A DNA stretch of 64,000 bases from Merdimonas sp963929015 (GCF_963929015.1 NZ_CAWVHE010000012.1:62001-126000); one strand, 5' to 3'; positions 24,525-33,635 are shown, counted from the first letter of the stretch. Made by a program: numbers and translations. Notes: generated from the letters alone by a model not told the origin.

Positions 24525-25811
24525 ATGAGTTTACAGGTGGAAAATTTAGAGAAAAACATGGCGAAGCTTACCATCGAGGTTTCTGCTGAAGAGTTGGAAA
24601 AAGCGATGCAGAACGCATATATGAAGCAGAAAAACAGAATTTCCCTTCCGGGATTCCGCAAGGGTAAGGTTCCGCGTCCGATGATCGAGAAGATGTACGG
24701 AGCAGAGATTTTTTATGATGACGCTGCAAATGAACTGATCCCGAAGGCATATGCACAGGCTTATGACGAGTGCGGGCTGGAGATCGTTTCCAGACCAAGC
24801 ATTGATGTGGTACAGATCGAAAAAGGCAAGCCGTTTATCTTTACTGCAGAAGTGGCTGTGAAGCCGGAAGTAACCCTTGGCGAGTACAAAGGCCTTGAGG
24901 TGGATAAAGTGTCCACACGGGTAACGCAGAAAGAGGTAGACGCAAGAGTACAGGAAGAGGCTGAGAAGAACGCAAGAACCGTTACTGTTACTGACCGCGG
25001 CGTTCAGGACGGTGACGAGATCATCCTTGATTTTGAAGGATTTGTAGACGGAGAAGCATTTGAAGGCGGAAAGGGAGAGAACTATCCGCTGACCATCGGT
25101 TCCGGATCCTTTATTCCGGGATTTGAGGATCAGCTGATCGGCGCTGAGGCTGAGAAAGAAGTAGAAGTAAAGGTTACCTTCCCGGAGGATTATCACGCAG
25201 AGGATCTGAAGGGGAAGGACGCGGTGTTCAAATGTACCGTTCATGAGATCAAGGCAAAAGAACTGCCGGAGATTGACGATGAGTTTGCGGCAGAGGTGTC
25301 TGAATTTGATACCTTAGAGGAATACAAGGCTGATATTAAGGCAAAGATCAAAGAAGAGAAAGCTTCCGAGGGCAAGAGAAAGCAGGAGGATCAGGTGGTA
25401 GAGCAGGCGGTGAAGAACGCTTCCTACGAGATCCCGGATGCCATGATCGACACCCAGGCTTCCCAGCTGGCGGATAATTTTGCACAGCGTATGCAGTCTC
25501 AGGGACTTACCATGGAGCAGTATTTCCAGTTTACCGGAATGACTGCAGAAAAGATGATGGAAGAATTAAGACCTCAGGCTGTAAAACAGATCGAGACACG
25601 TCTTGTGCTGGAGGCGATCGTAAAAGCAGAGAACATCGAGATCAGCGAGGAGAAGCTGGACGAAGAGCTTCAGAAGATGGCCGACACCTATAAGATGGAA
25701 GTTGAGAAGATCAAAGAGTTTATGGGTGAGAATGAGAAGAAGCAGATGAAGGAAGATATGGCGGTTCAGGAAGCCATTACGTTCCTGGTAGAGAATGCTG
25801 TAGAGAAATAA
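24525..25811 (+). CDS. tig: Trigger factor, ribosome-associated chaperone and prolyl isomerase
   Basis: Trigger factor meets nascent chains at the ribosome exit. I place the start at ATG 24525 (MSLQVENLEKNMAKLTIEV), which has a good ribosome binding site and the usual N-terminus; an upstream in-frame ATG at 24471 adds unrelated residues. The ribosome-docking loop GFRKGKVPR lies at about residues 43-51. The FKBP-type isomerase domain follows (DGDEIILDFEGFVDGEAFEGG ... IPGFEDQLIGA) and then the helical substrate-binding C-terminus. The 428 residues match the family. It heads the classical tig-clpP-clpX-lon-engB order. Confidence 0.97.
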   Translation: MSLQVENLEKNMAKLTIEVSAEELEKAMQNAYMKQKNRISLPGFRKGKVPRPMIEKMYGAEIFYDDAANELIPKAYAQAYDECGLEIVSRPSIDVVQIEKGKPFIFTAEVAVKPEVTLGEYKGLEVDKVSTRVTQKEVDARVQEEAEKNARTVTVTDRGVQDGDEIILDFEGFVDGEAFEGGKGENYPLTIGSGSFIPGFEDQLIGAEAEKEVEVKVTFPEDYHAEDLKGKDAVFKCTVHEIKAKELPEIDDEFAAEVSEFDTLEEYKADIKAKIKEEKASEGKRKQEDQVVEQAVKNASYEIPDAMIDTQASQLADNFAQRMQSQGLTMEQYFQFTGMTAEKMMEELRPQAVKQIETRLVLEAIVKAENIEISEEKLDEELQKMADTYKMEVEKIKEFMGENEKKQMKEDMAVQEAITFLVENAVEK

Positions 25812-25844
25812 GTCGGCCAAAGAAGTAAACAGGAGGCGTTTTGC

Positions 25845-26426
25845 ATGAGTTTAGTACCTTATGTCATTGAACAGACCAGCAGGGGAGAACGCTCCTACGA
25901 CATCTATTCAAGACTTTTGAAAGACAGGATTATTTTTCTGGGAGAAGAAGTGTCAGATGTGTCTGCCAATATTGTAATGGCTCAGCTTCTTTTCCTGGAA
26001 GCAGAAGATCCGGAAAAAGATATTCATCTTTATATTAACAGCCCCGGTGGTTCTGTGACTGCCGGTATGGCGATCTATGATACCATGCAGTATATCAAAT
26101 GTGATGTGGAGACGATCTGCATGGGAATGGCAGCCAGCATGGGAGCCTTTCTGCTGGCTGGCGGCGCAAAAGGGAAGCGCCTGGCGCTGCCAAATGCGGA
26201 GATCATGATCCATCAGCCTTCCGGCGGAGCCCGGGGACAGGCGACGGAGATCCAGATCGCTGCAGAACATATCCTGCGTACAAAGCAGAATCTGAACCGT
26301 ATCCTTTCGGAAAATACCGGACAGCCGCTGGAAGTGATCCAGGCAGATACGGAGAGGGATAATTTTATGACTGCACAGGAAGCAAAGGCATACGGACTGA
26401 TCGACGAAGTGATCACCCGCCGCTAA
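25845..26426 (+). CDS. clpP: ATP-dependent Clp protease proteolytic subunit
   Basis: ClpP is the serine peptidase barrel that degrades unfolded substrates delivered by ClpX or other Clp ATPases. At 193 residues it has the standard length. The catalytic serine lies in GMAASMGAFLL, the histidine in EIMIHQPSGG, and the aspartate in the later DTERDNFM segment. It starts after AGGAGG, 33 bp downstream of tig, and clpX begins 28 bp after its stop. Confidence 0.98.
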   Translation: MSLVPYVIEQTSRGERSYDIYSRLLKDRIIFLGEEVSDVSANIVMAQLLFLEAEDPEKDIHLYINSPGGSVTAGMAIYDTMQYIKCDVETICMGMAASMGAFLLAGGAKGKRLALPNAEIMIHQPSGGARGQATEIQIAAEHILRTKQNLNRILSENTGQPLEVIQADTERDNFMTAQEAKAYGLIDEVITRR

Positions 26427-26454
26427 TGGCTGTGCAGATGAGGTGGAAAGTAGT

Positions 26455-27714
26455 ATGATAGGAAAGAACGATGATCAGATCAGGTGTTCATTCTGCAACA
26501 AGACCCAGAATCAGGTCCGCAAACTGATCGCCGGACCAAACGGCGCGTATATCTGCGACGAGTGTATCGAAGTATGTACCGAGATCCTGGAAGAAGAGTT
26601 TGAGTATGAGGATGGCAGAAGCTGGAATCCATTTTCTGATATCAATCTTTTGAAACCGGCAGAGATTAAAGAGTTTCTGGATCAGTATGTGATCGGCCAG
26701 GATGAGGCAAAGAAAGTATTGTCTGTTGCCGTTTATAATCATTATAAACGGATCATGGCCCAGAAAGATCTTGGGGTGGAGCTTAGCAAGAGCAATATCC
26801 TGATGCTGGGGCCGACCGGCTGCGGAAAGACGCTGCTGGCGCAGTCCCTTGCCAAGATCCTGAATGTTCCCTTTGCTATTGCCGATGCGACTGCCCTGAC
26901 AGAGGCCGGATATGTCGGAGAGGATGTGGAAAATATCCTGTTGAAGATCATCCAGGCGGCAGACGGAGATATTGAACGGGCGGAGTATGGGATCATTTAC
27001 ATTGATGAGATTGATAAGATTACCAGAAAGTCGGAAAATCCATCCATTACCAGAGATGTGTCCGGCGAAGGCGTTCAGCAGGCGCTGCTAAAGATCATTG
27101 AAGGAACGATTGCCAATGTGCCGCCTCAGGGAGGACGCAAGCATCCGCATCAGGAACTGATCCAGATCGATACAACCAATATTCTGTTTATCTGCGGCGG
27201 CGCTTTTGAAGGAATTGACAAGATCATTGAAAAGCGGATCGATCAGAAATCCATCGGATTTAATGTGGAGATCGCAGACAAGCATGAAAATGACATTGAT
27301 AAGCTTCTGGAACAGGTACTGCCGCAGGATCTGGTCAAATATGGACTGATCCCCGAGCTGGTGGGACGTGTGCCGGTTGTCGTATCCCTGGAGATGCTGG
27401 ACAAAGAGGCGCTGATGCGTATCCTGACCGAGCCGAAGAATGCGATCACCAGACAGTATCAGAAGATGCTGGAGCTGGACGGCGTGGAGCTTACGTTTGA
27501 TAAGGAAGCGCTGGAAGCCATTGCGGAGACTTCCCTTAAGAGGAAGACCGGGGCAAGAGGATTAAGAGCCATTATGGAAAATATTATGATGGATATTATG
27601 TATAAGGCTCCGTCTGATGAGACATTAAAGGCATGCCGGGTCACAGAAGAGGTAGTAAGAGGCGGTCAGCCGCCTATGCTGGAGCATGATTCTGTCAGAA
27701 GTGAGAGTGCATAA
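26455..27714 (+). CDS. clpX: ATP-dependent Clp protease ATP-binding subunit ClpX
   Basis: ClpX is the AAA+ unfoldase that feeds ClpP. The N-terminal zinc-binding domain has four cysteines (CSFC ... CDEC, about residues 9-35). Walker A is GPTGCGKTLLAQ (about 117) and Walker B IIYIDEIDKI, with the ClpX-typical RKSENPSITRDVSGEGVQQALLK next to it. I place the start at ATG 26455 (MIGKNDDQIRCSFC); a GTG at 26443 overlaps the Shine-Dalgarno. The length is 419 residues. A terminator follows. Confidence 0.97.
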   Translation: MIGKNDDQIRCSFCNKTQNQVRKLIAGPNGAYICDECIEVCTEILEEEFEYEDGRSWNPFSDINLLKPAEIKEFLDQYVIGQDEAKKVLSVAVYNHYKRIMAQKDLGVELSKSNILMLGPTGCGKTLLAQSLAKILNVPFAIADATALTEAGYVGEDVENILLKIIQAADGDIERAEYGIIYIDEIDKITRKSENPSITRDVSGEGVQQALLKIIEGTIANVPPQGGRKHPHQELIQIDTTNILFICGGAFEGIDKIIEKRIDQKSIGFNVEIADKHENDIDKLLEQVLPQDLVKYGLIPELVGRVPVVVSLEMLDKEALMRILTEPKNAITRQYQKMLELDGVELTFDKEALEAIAETSLKRKTGARGLRAIMENIMMDIMYKAPSDETLKACRVTEEVVRGGQPPMLEHDSVRSESA

Positions 27715-27720
27715 GATCAG

Positions 27721-27753
27721 GGCGGGTGCAAGAGGATTTGCGCCTGCCTTTTT
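27721..27753 (+). terminator. Rho-independent terminator after clpX
   Basis: GGCGGGTGCAA (27721-27731) pairs with TTGCGCCTGCC (27738-27748), with two G-U pairs, and a T run follows. It is placed six bases past the clpX stop, so lon may have reduced read-through expression. Confidence 0.85.
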
Positions 27754-27798
27754 GTATATTCGTTGTTCCAAATGAAAAGCAGAAAAAGGAGAAGATAC

Positions 27799-30147
27799 AT
27801 GAAGAAAGAGACAAGTAGTCTGCCCATGGTTGCATTGCGGGGACTGGTGGTCCTGCCAGGAATGGTGCGGCATTTTGACGTGAGCCGCGAGAAATCCCTG
27901 CTGGCCCTGAACGAAGCGGTACAGGGTGATCAGCGGATCTTCCTGACGGCCCAGAAGGATATTGAGGTGGCAGATCCGAAAGCAGAGGACGTCTGTCAGA
28001 CAGGCTGTATCGCCACCATCCGTCAGATTGTCAAGTTGCCAAAGCAGATCAGCCGGGTGCTGATCTGCGGAGAAACCAGGGCGGCCATCAATACGATCGA
28101 GTTTGAGGAACCTTATCTGCGGGCCAATGTAACGGAAGTCCCGGACACAGAGGATGCGGCTGCGGACGAGGATCAGGGACTTGGACGTGAGGCGATGCTG
28201 CGCGGGCTTCAGGATGTTTTCAAAGAATATGCGACAAAAGAAGTAAAAGTGTCCAAAGAGATTGGAACACAGGTGGAAGGAACTGAAGACCTGAAACTTC
28301 TGGTGGATCTGATCGCGGCGAACGTGCCTCTGGCATGGGAGGATACACAGGAACTTCTGGAGGCAGCAGACCTGACCAGCCGGTATGAGCTTCTGGTGTA
28401 TAAGATGGTAAAAGAGATCCAGGTTCTGAATGTAAAGGAAGAGATCCAGAAAAAAGTAAAAGAGCGGGTGGATAAGAATCAGAGAGAGTACATCCTCCGT
28501 GAAGAAATGAAGTGGATCCGGGAAGAGCTGGGAGACGACACCATGCTCTCGGACGCTGATGAGTTCCAACAGGCTGCGGATCAGCTGCAGGCGCCGGAAG
28601 AAGTAAAAGATAAGCTTAACAAAGAAATTAAAAGATTTCGGAACACTGTAAATAGTCCTGCTGAAACAGGGGTGATCCGGACGTATATCGAGACGCTTCT
28701 GGAAATGCCCTGGGACAAGACCTGTGAAGAACACAAAGACATTGCCTATGCCAGTCAGGTGCTGGAAGAAGATCACTACGGACTGGAGAAAGTAAAAGAA
28801 AGAGTGCTGGAGTTCCTGGCAGTGCGGGCATTGACAAGGAAGGGCGAGACGCCGATCCTCTGTCTGGTGGGACCGCCGGGAACCGGAAAGACTTCCATCG
28901 CCAGGTCTCTTGCCAGAGCCCTGAAAAAGCCCTATGTACGGATTTCCCTGGGAGGCGTCCGGGATGAGGCCGAGATCCGAGGTCACAGAAGAACCTATGT
29001 AGGAGCCATGCCGGGACGGATCGCAAACGGGCTGAAGGCCGCTGGCGTGAAGAATCCCCTGATGCTGCTGGATGAGATTGACAAGGTGAGCAACGATTAT
29101 AAAGGGGATACCTTCTCGGCTCTTCTGGAGGTTCTGGATAGCGAGCAGAACTGTAAGTTCCGGGATCATTATCTGGAGGTGCCCATTGATCTGTCGGAAG
29201 TGCTGTTCATTACCACGGCCAATACTTTGCAGACCATCCCAAGGCCCCTTCTGGATCGGATGGAAGTGATCGAAGTATCCAGTTATACGGAAAATGAGAA
29301 AATGCACATTGCCATGGAACACCTGATCCCCAAGCAGCTGGAAAAACATGGACTTACGGAAGACCAGCTGACGATCAGTAAGAAAGCGCTGTGGAAGATG
29401 GCAAGAAATTATACCAAAGAAGCAGGGGTGCGTCAGCTGGAACGGAAGATCGGAGATATCTGCCGTAAAACAGCAAAAGAGATCCTGGAAGGAAAGAAAC
29501 AGACAGTACGCATTACAGAACGAAATCTGGCGTCTTATCTGGGAAAGGAATTATATACCTATCAGATGGCCAATGAGTCTGACGAAGTGGGGATTGTCCG
29601 GGGACTGGCCTGGACCAGTGTGGGCGGCGACACGCTTCAGATTGAGGTCAACGTAATGCCGGGTGAGGGAGAGATCCTTCTGACCGGGCAGATGGGCGAC
29701 GTAATGAAAGAATCTGCAAGAACCGGTATCAGTTATATCCGTTCCGTGAGTAAAAAGCACCGGATTGCGGAAAACTTCTTTAAAGAGCATGACGTACATA
29801 TCCACATTCCCGAGGGCGCAGTTCCCAAGGACGGACCCTCAGCCGGCATTACGATGGCAACGGCCATATTTTCTGCTATTACGGGACGCAAAGTGCGCTC
29901 GGACGTGGCCATGACCGGAGAGATCACGTTGCGGGGAAGAGTGCTCCCCATCGGCGGATTAAAAGAAAAACTGCTTGCCGCAAAGAATGCGGGTATCAAA
30001 ATGGTGCTGGTGCCAAAGGAGAATGAAGTGGATGTGGAGGAGATTTCTTCAGAGATCACAAGAGGTCTGGAAATCGTATTTGTTTCCCAGATGGAAGAAG
30101 TCCTGAAACTGGCGCTGGCAAAAAGGAGGGGTTCGCATGATCATTAA
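27799..30147 (+). CDS. lon: ATP-dependent protease Lon (endopeptidase La)
   Basis: Lon degrades misfolded and short-lived regulatory proteins. The N-terminal substrate domain opens with LPMVALRGLVVLPGM. Walker A is GPPGTGKTSIARS (about residue 356) and Walker B MLLDEIDKVS. The C-terminal peptidase has the catalytic serine in PKDGPSAGITMA, followed by GEITLRGRVLPIGGLKEKLLAA with the catalytic lysine. I choose ATG 27799 (MKKETSSLPM) behind AAGGAGAAG over an upstream in-frame ATG. The length of 782 residues is typical. engB overlaps its 3' end by 11 bases. Confidence 0.97.
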   Translation: MKKETSSLPMVALRGLVVLPGMVRHFDVSREKSLLALNEAVQGDQRIFLTAQKDIEVADPKAEDVCQTGCIATIRQIVKLPKQISRVLICGETRAAINTIEFEEPYLRANVTEVPDTEDAAADEDQGLGREAMLRGLQDVFKEYATKEVKVSKEIGTQVEGTEDLKLLVDLIAANVPLAWEDTQELLEAADLTSRYELLVYKMVKEIQVLNVKEEIQKKVKERVDKNQREYILREEMKWIREELGDDTMLSDADEFQQAADQLQAPEEVKDKLNKEIKRFRNTVNSPAETGVIRTYIETLLEMPWDKTCEEHKDIAYASQVLEEDHYGLEKVKERVLEFLAVRALTRKGETPILCLVGPPGTGKTSIARSLARALKKPYVRISLGGVRDEAEIRGHRRTYVGAMPGRIANGLKAAGVKNPLMLLDEIDKVSNDYKGDTFSALLEVLDSEQNCKFRDHYLEVPIDLSEVLFITTANTLQTIPRPLLDRMEVIEVSSYTENEKMHIAMEHLIPKQLEKHGLTEDQLTISKKALWKMARNYTKEAGVRQLERKIGDICRKTAKEILEGKKQTVRITERNLASYLGKELYTYQMANESDEVGIVRGLAWTSVGGDTLQIEVNVMPGEGEILLTGQMGDVMKESARTGISYIRSVSKKHRIAENFFKEHDVHIHIPEGAVPKDGPSAGITMATAIFSAITGRKVRSDVAMTGEITLRGRVLPIGGLKEKLLAAKNAGIKMVLVPKENEVDVEEISSEITRGLEIVFVSQMEEVLKLALAKRRGSHDH

Positions 30148-30739
30148 ATCAGTCAATCTGGAAACGGTATGCGGGATCACCAGTGTGCTGCCCCACAATA
30201 CCCTGCCGGAGATCGCATTTGCCGGAAAGTCCAATGTGGGAAAATCATCGCTGATCAACGCGCTGATGAACCGGAAATCTTATGCCAGGATTTCCGCCAC
30301 GCCGGGGAAAACGCAGACCATTAATTTTTATAATATCAATGAGGAAATGTATCTGGTGGATCTTCCCGGATATGGCTACGCGAAAGTATCCGAGGAGGAA
30401 AAGCAGAAGTGGGGACAGCTGATCGAAAAATATCTGCACGGCTCCAGCCAGCTCAAAGCAGTATTTTTGCTGATCGATATCCGCCACGATCCTTCCGCGA
30501 ACGATAAGATGATGTACGACTGGGTAGTGGCGCAGGGGTATCAGCCCATCATCATTGCCACAAAGCTTGACAAGATCAAAAGAAGCCAGATCGACAAACA
30601 TCTGAAAATGCTCCGGACGGGACTTGGCCTGGTGCCGGGAACCAGGATCATCCCGTTTTCTGCCATGACAAAACAGGGAAGAGATGAGATCTGGGAACTG
30701 GTAGAGACAGAGTATCTGGGGAAAAAAGAGGTGGAGTAG
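30137..30739 (+). CDS. engB: Ribosome biogenesis GTPase EngB/YsxC
   Basis: This small essential GTPase helps assemble the 50S ribosomal subunit. The 200-residue protein has G1 GKSNVGKSSLINAL (about residue 31), G2-region ISATPGKTQTINFY, G3 DLPGYGYAK and G4 TKLDK. The order lon-engB with translational overlap is conserved in many Firmicutes. The ribosome binding site AAGGAGGGG lies inside the end of lon. Confidence 0.97.
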   Translation: MIIKSVNLETVCGITSVLPHNTLPEIAFAGKSNVGKSSLINALMNRKSYARISATPGKTQTINFYNINEEMYLVDLPGYGYAKVSEEEKQKWGQLIEKYLHGSSQLKAVFLLIDIRHDPSANDKMMYDWVVAQGYQPIIIATKLDKIKRSQIDKHLKMLRTGLGLVPGTRIIPFSAMTKQGRDEIWELVETEYLGKKEVE

Positions 30740-30743
30740 GGAA

Positions 30744-31892
30744 ATGAAAACGAATTTCAGGGAACAGCTTCAGGACAACCGGCCATACTGGAAAGTGATC
30801 ATCAGCCTGGCCATCAGTCTGATCGGAACGATTTTATTTATCTATGTGGGGGTACGGCTTCTGGGATTTTTCATGCCGTTTGTAGTGGGATGGTTCATCG
30901 CCTATATCGCAAGCCCGCTGGTCAACTGGCTGGAGAAACGATTGAAGATCGTGAAAAAACTGGGATCAGCGTTGATCATCATCCTGGTGCTTGCGCTGGT
31001 GATCTTTCTGATCTATTTTGTGGGCAGCAGGATCTGGCGGGAAGTGGCCTCTCTCATCCAGAATATGCCGGATATGTATGCGGAACTGGAAAAAGAACTG
31101 GATATGGTAGGGAAAAACCTGGCGGGCATTTTCCAGATGCTGCCGGAAGGCATCCAGAACGGATGGCGGGATATCATGGGAGACCTGGACAAATCCGTGG
31201 GAAATCTCATGGCATCCTTAAGCGAACCGACGGTGACTGCAGCCGGCAATGTAGCAAAAAGGATTCCCTCCTGGCTGATCAGCGCCATTGTCATGATCAT
31301 CTCTGCGTACTTTTTCATAGCCGAGAGAGAAGATCTGATCGTCCTGGCCAAAAAGGTATCCCCGGATCCTTTGGTGCACCGGATGAGCATGGTGATGTCC
31401 AACCTGAAATATGCAGTGGGCGGCTACTTCAAAGCCCAGTTTAAGATCATGTTCGTGGTCTACATCCTTCTGGTGGTCGGGTTCGCCATCCTGGATGTGC
31501 ACTTTTCCTTTTTACTGGCGCTTCTGATCGCATTCCTGGATTTCCTGCCCTTCTTTGGCACAGGAACCGCGCTGATCCCCTGGGCGGTCTACCAGCTGGT
31601 GACCGGCGATTACCGGATGCTGATCGGACTGTTGATCCTGTACGGGGTGACCCAGCTGGTACGCCAGCTAATCCAGCCAAAACTGGTGGGAGACAGCATG
31701 GGACTGAATCCTCTGCTGACCCTGGTGCTTCTGTATGTAGGTTACAGGATCGGCAGCGTGCTTGGCATGATCTTCGCCGTTCCCGTGGGAATGATCGTGA
31801 TCAACCTGTATAAAGCAGGCGCCTTTGACTACATCCTGGATGATGTAAAGATCCTGGCGGACGGCGTCATGAGCCTGCGGAGAAAAGAATAA
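30744..31892 (+). CDS. AI-2E family transporter (membrane permease)
   Basis: This 382-residue integral membrane protein of the AI-2E/UPF0118 family has about eight hydrophobic helices: paired helices at residues 16-60, one near 70-95, and a cluster from about 165 to the C-terminus. The loop between the third and fourth segments is long. The characteristic LIALLIAFLDFLPFFGTGTALIPWAVYQL motif region and the QPKLVGDSMGLNPLLTL motif are present. Members export small molecules or ions; the name comes from a proposed AI-2 exporter, and the substrate here is unknown. It follows engB after 4 bp, so it is in the same transcript. Confidence 0.9.
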   Translation: MKTNFREQLQDNRPYWKVIISLAISLIGTILFIYVGVRLLGFFMPFVVGWFIAYIASPLVNWLEKRLKIVKKLGSALIIILVLALVIFLIYFVGSRIWREVASLIQNMPDMYAELEKELDMVGKNLAGIFQMLPEGIQNGWRDIMGDLDKSVGNLMASLSEPTVTAAGNVAKRIPSWLISAIVMIISAYFFIAEREDLIVLAKKVSPDPLVHRMSMVMSNLKYAVGGYFKAQFKIMFVVYILLVVGFAILDVHFSFLLALLIAFLDFLPFFGTGTALIPWAVYQLVTGDYRMLIGLLILYGVTQLVRQLIQPKLVGDSMGLNPLLTLVLLYVGYRIGSVLGMIFAVPVGMIVINLYKAGAFDYILDDVKILADGVMSLRRKE

Positions 31893-31917
31893 ATACGAAA
31901 AAAGTACAGGAGCAAAA

Positions 31918-32306
31918 GCATTGAGCTATATATTACTTCAAAAGTGAAATCCTTAGTGCTGATAGGAACACAATACAAAATGCCCAGAAGATTGTTGAAA
32001 TTGCAAAATGTACTATTTCATCTCATGCCTGACTCTGAATTTTCAAAGATGGGATTTCAAAAATCAGATTTTATCAGTCTTTGCAAATCAATGATGGATT
32101 TAGATTTTTCACATCAATTAAGAGATATTTGCTGTAAAGTTTTAGTCGTATGTGGAGAAAAAGACAGGGCAAACAGGCATGCTTCCCTGCAATTAGCAGA
32201 ATTGATACCTGATGCAGAATTTATAACTATATTAGGAGCCGGGCATGAAGTAAATATAGATTGTCCTTCTAAATTAGGTGAGAAATTAGATAGTTTTTTT
32301 GAATAG
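31918..32306 (+). pseudogene. 5'-truncated alpha/beta hydrolase remnant
   Basis: The open frame (usable start GTG 31944) encodes about 120 residues matching only the C-terminal part of an alpha/beta hydrolase. It begins KVKSLVLIGTQ, the strand after the nucleophile elbow. The catalytic aspartate region VLVVCGEKDRAN and histidine region ILGAGHEVNID are present, but the upstream half with the Gly-x-Ser-x-Gly nucleophile is missing. Homologous-looking sequence starts near 31920, soon after the AI-2E transporter stop, so the gene was cut at an insertion or deletion junction. It is clearly more AT-rich than its neighbours. It is probably nonfunctional as an esterase. Confidence 0.75.
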
Positions 32307-32310
32307 CTAT

Positions 32311-32347
32311 AAGGCGGTTAATTATCATTATGATTGATCGCCTTTTT
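32311..32347 (+). terminator. Terminator after the hydrolase remnant
   Basis: AAGGCGGTTAAT (32311-32322) pairs with ATTGATCGCCTT (32333-32344), two G-U pairs, and runs into TTTTT. It lies directly after the remnant's stop. Confidence 0.8.
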
Positions 32348-32498
32348 CGTTTGAAGGAAATCTCTTCAGTTGTGCAATTTTGCCGGAAATACCGCTCTGT
32401 GGCTAAAAACGGCTCTGCCTCGGTGTTTTGGCCGGCAAAAATACGGATAGGATTTTAAAAAGTGAAATTCCAGCCGTCAAAATATGATTTTTATTGGA

Positions 32499-32527
32499 TT
32501 GACGGCATGAAGTATATAAGATAAAAT
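32499..32527 (+). promoter_or_regulatory. Promoter of rhuM with inverted repeat over the -35
   Basis: TTGACG (32499-32504), a 17-nt spacer and TAAAAT (32522-32527). The -35 hexamer forms the right arm of the inverted repeat GCCGTCAA/TTGACGGC, which could bind a repressor. Confidence 0.65.
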
Positions 32528-32566
32528 GAGAGAAGAACATTTGTTTGTAAGCATGGGGAATTTACG

Positions 32567-32602
32567 ATGGCAAATGTCATTGCACAGCTAAATAAGAGGT
32601 GA
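32567..32602 (+). CDS. Possible 11-residue leader peptide, resembling an internal UvrB segment
   Basis: ATG 32567 opens MANVIAQLNKR followed by TGA. A GGGGA stands 7 bases upstream, and the last codons AAG AGG TGA contain the Shine-Dalgarno of rhuM, so translation could be coupled. The same frame upstream gives EFTMANVI. UvrB contains TFTMANVIQQLNK at its P-loop helix, and 17 bases (32564-32580) are identical to uvrB 34462-34478. Whether the peptide is made is unknown. Confidence 0.35.
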   Translation: MANVIAQLNKR

Positions 32603-32608
32603 GTATGA

Positions 32609-33604
32609 ATGCAGGAATCGAATTTGTTAATGTATACTACAGAAGATGGCTTAACAAAAATTGAGGCGACTTTTGTAAACGATACGGTATGGCTTTCTCT
32701 AGAGCAGATGGCAGAGTTGTTTCAAAGAGACAGAAGTGTTATAGGAAAGCATATACGGAACATTTTTAAAGAGGGAGAATTGAAAAAGGAATCAGTATGG
32801 GCAAAATTTGCCCATACTGCCGATGATCGAAAAACCTACCAAGTGGATTACTATAATCTAGACGTGATTATATCTGTGGGATATAGAGTAAAATCTTTGC
32901 GTGGTACCCAGTTTAGAATATGGGCAACGAATATTTTGAAAGAATATATGCAAAAAGGTTTTGCTTTAGATGATGATCGCTTAAAACGCTTAGGTGGTGG
33001 AAATTATTTTGACGAATTATTAGAACGTATTCGTGATATCCGGTCATCAGAAAAGGTTTTCTGGCGGAAAGTGTTGGAGATTTATGCAACGAGTATTGAT
33101 TATGATCCAAGAGCTGAAAGTTCTATTCTTTTCTTTAAACAGGTACAGAACAAGATGCATTGGGCGGCACATAAGCATACAGCGGCAGAAGTGATATATC
33201 AAAGAGCGGATGCCGAGAAAGAACATATGGGATTAACTTCCTGGCAGGGAAAATCCATAAAAAGAACAGATGTAGAAGTTGCAAAAAATTATTTGAATAA
33301 AAACGAATTGGATGCATTAAATAAAATTGTTACTGCTTATCTGGATATTGCGGAGGTACATGCACTAAATCATGAGCCGATGTATATGAAAGACTGGCTG
33401 GAAACCATAGATGATTACTTGAAAATGACAAGAAGAGATATACTTAAGACTAAAGGAAGTGTAACGCATAAGCAGGCGCTTGAAAAAGCTCATGTAGAAT
33501 ACGAGAAATATAAGAAAAGTGAGGAAAATACGCTATCCTCAGTAGAACAACATTTCCTTGATAGTATAAATGAGTTAGAGGGGCTAGAAGAAGATATAAA
33601 ATAA
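32609..33604 (+). CDS. RhuM family protein
   Basis: The 331-residue protein matches the RhuM (virulence protein) family. It has an N-terminal KilA/Bro-like region TVWLSLEQMAELFQRDRSVIGKHIRNIF, the signature YYNLDVIISVGYRVKSLRGTQFRIWATNILKEYMQKGFALDDDRLK, and a helical C-terminus with EKVFWRKVLEIYATSIDYDP and NYLNKNELDALNKIVTAYLDIAE. The molecular function of RhuM proteins is not established; they are typical of horizontally acquired islands, prophages and defence-related loci. Codons are AT-rich compared with its neighbours. Its own promoter and an uncoupled neighbourhood suggest an independent cargo gene. The start follows AAGAGGTGA. Confidence 0.85.
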   Translation: MQESNLLMYTTEDGLTKIEATFVNDTVWLSLEQMAELFQRDRSVIGKHIRNIFKEGELKKESVWAKFAHTADDRKTYQVDYYNLDVIISVGYRVKSLRGTQFRIWATNILKEYMQKGFALDDDRLKRLGGGNYFDELLERIRDIRSSEKVFWRKVLEIYATSIDYDPRAESSILFFKQVQNKMHWAAHKHTAAEVIYQRADAEKEHMGLTSWQGKSIKRTDVEVAKNYLNKNELDALNKIVTAYLDIAEVHALNHEPMYMKDWLETIDDYLKMTRRDILKTKGSVTHKQALEKAHVEYEKYKKSEENTLSSVEQHFLDSINELEGLEEDIK

Positions 33605-33610
33605 GATTTA

Positions 33611-33635
33611 AACTGCCGAGGAAAACTCAGCAGTT
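33611..33635 (+). terminator. Weak hairpin after rhuM
   Basis: AACTGC-c-GAG pairs with CTC-a-GCAGTT around a GAAAA loop, directly after the stop. There is no T tract, so it is a weak terminator or RNA-stabilising hairpin. Confidence 0.35.

Larger units (their letters stand above)
32348..32608 (+). other. Intergenic stretch in front of rhuM: inverted repeats and a promoter
   Basis: This non-coding stretch, together with the preceding terminator, fills the 302 bp between the hydrolase remnant and rhuM. It holds a 9-bp inverted repeat TTTTGCCGG/CCGGCAAAA (32378-32386 and 32432-32440) with a 45-nt loop and an 8-bp inverted repeat GCCGTCAA/TTGACGGC (32473-32480 and 32499-32506). The rhuM promoter and a short leader frame that resembles part of UvrB are also here. 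No transposase or tRNA is seen. Confidence 0.6.

Noticed and set aside
27625..29349. 574-codon open frame on the minus strand
   Set aside because: It lies antisense to lon, has no ribosome binding site and its translation shows no domain; lon is certain.
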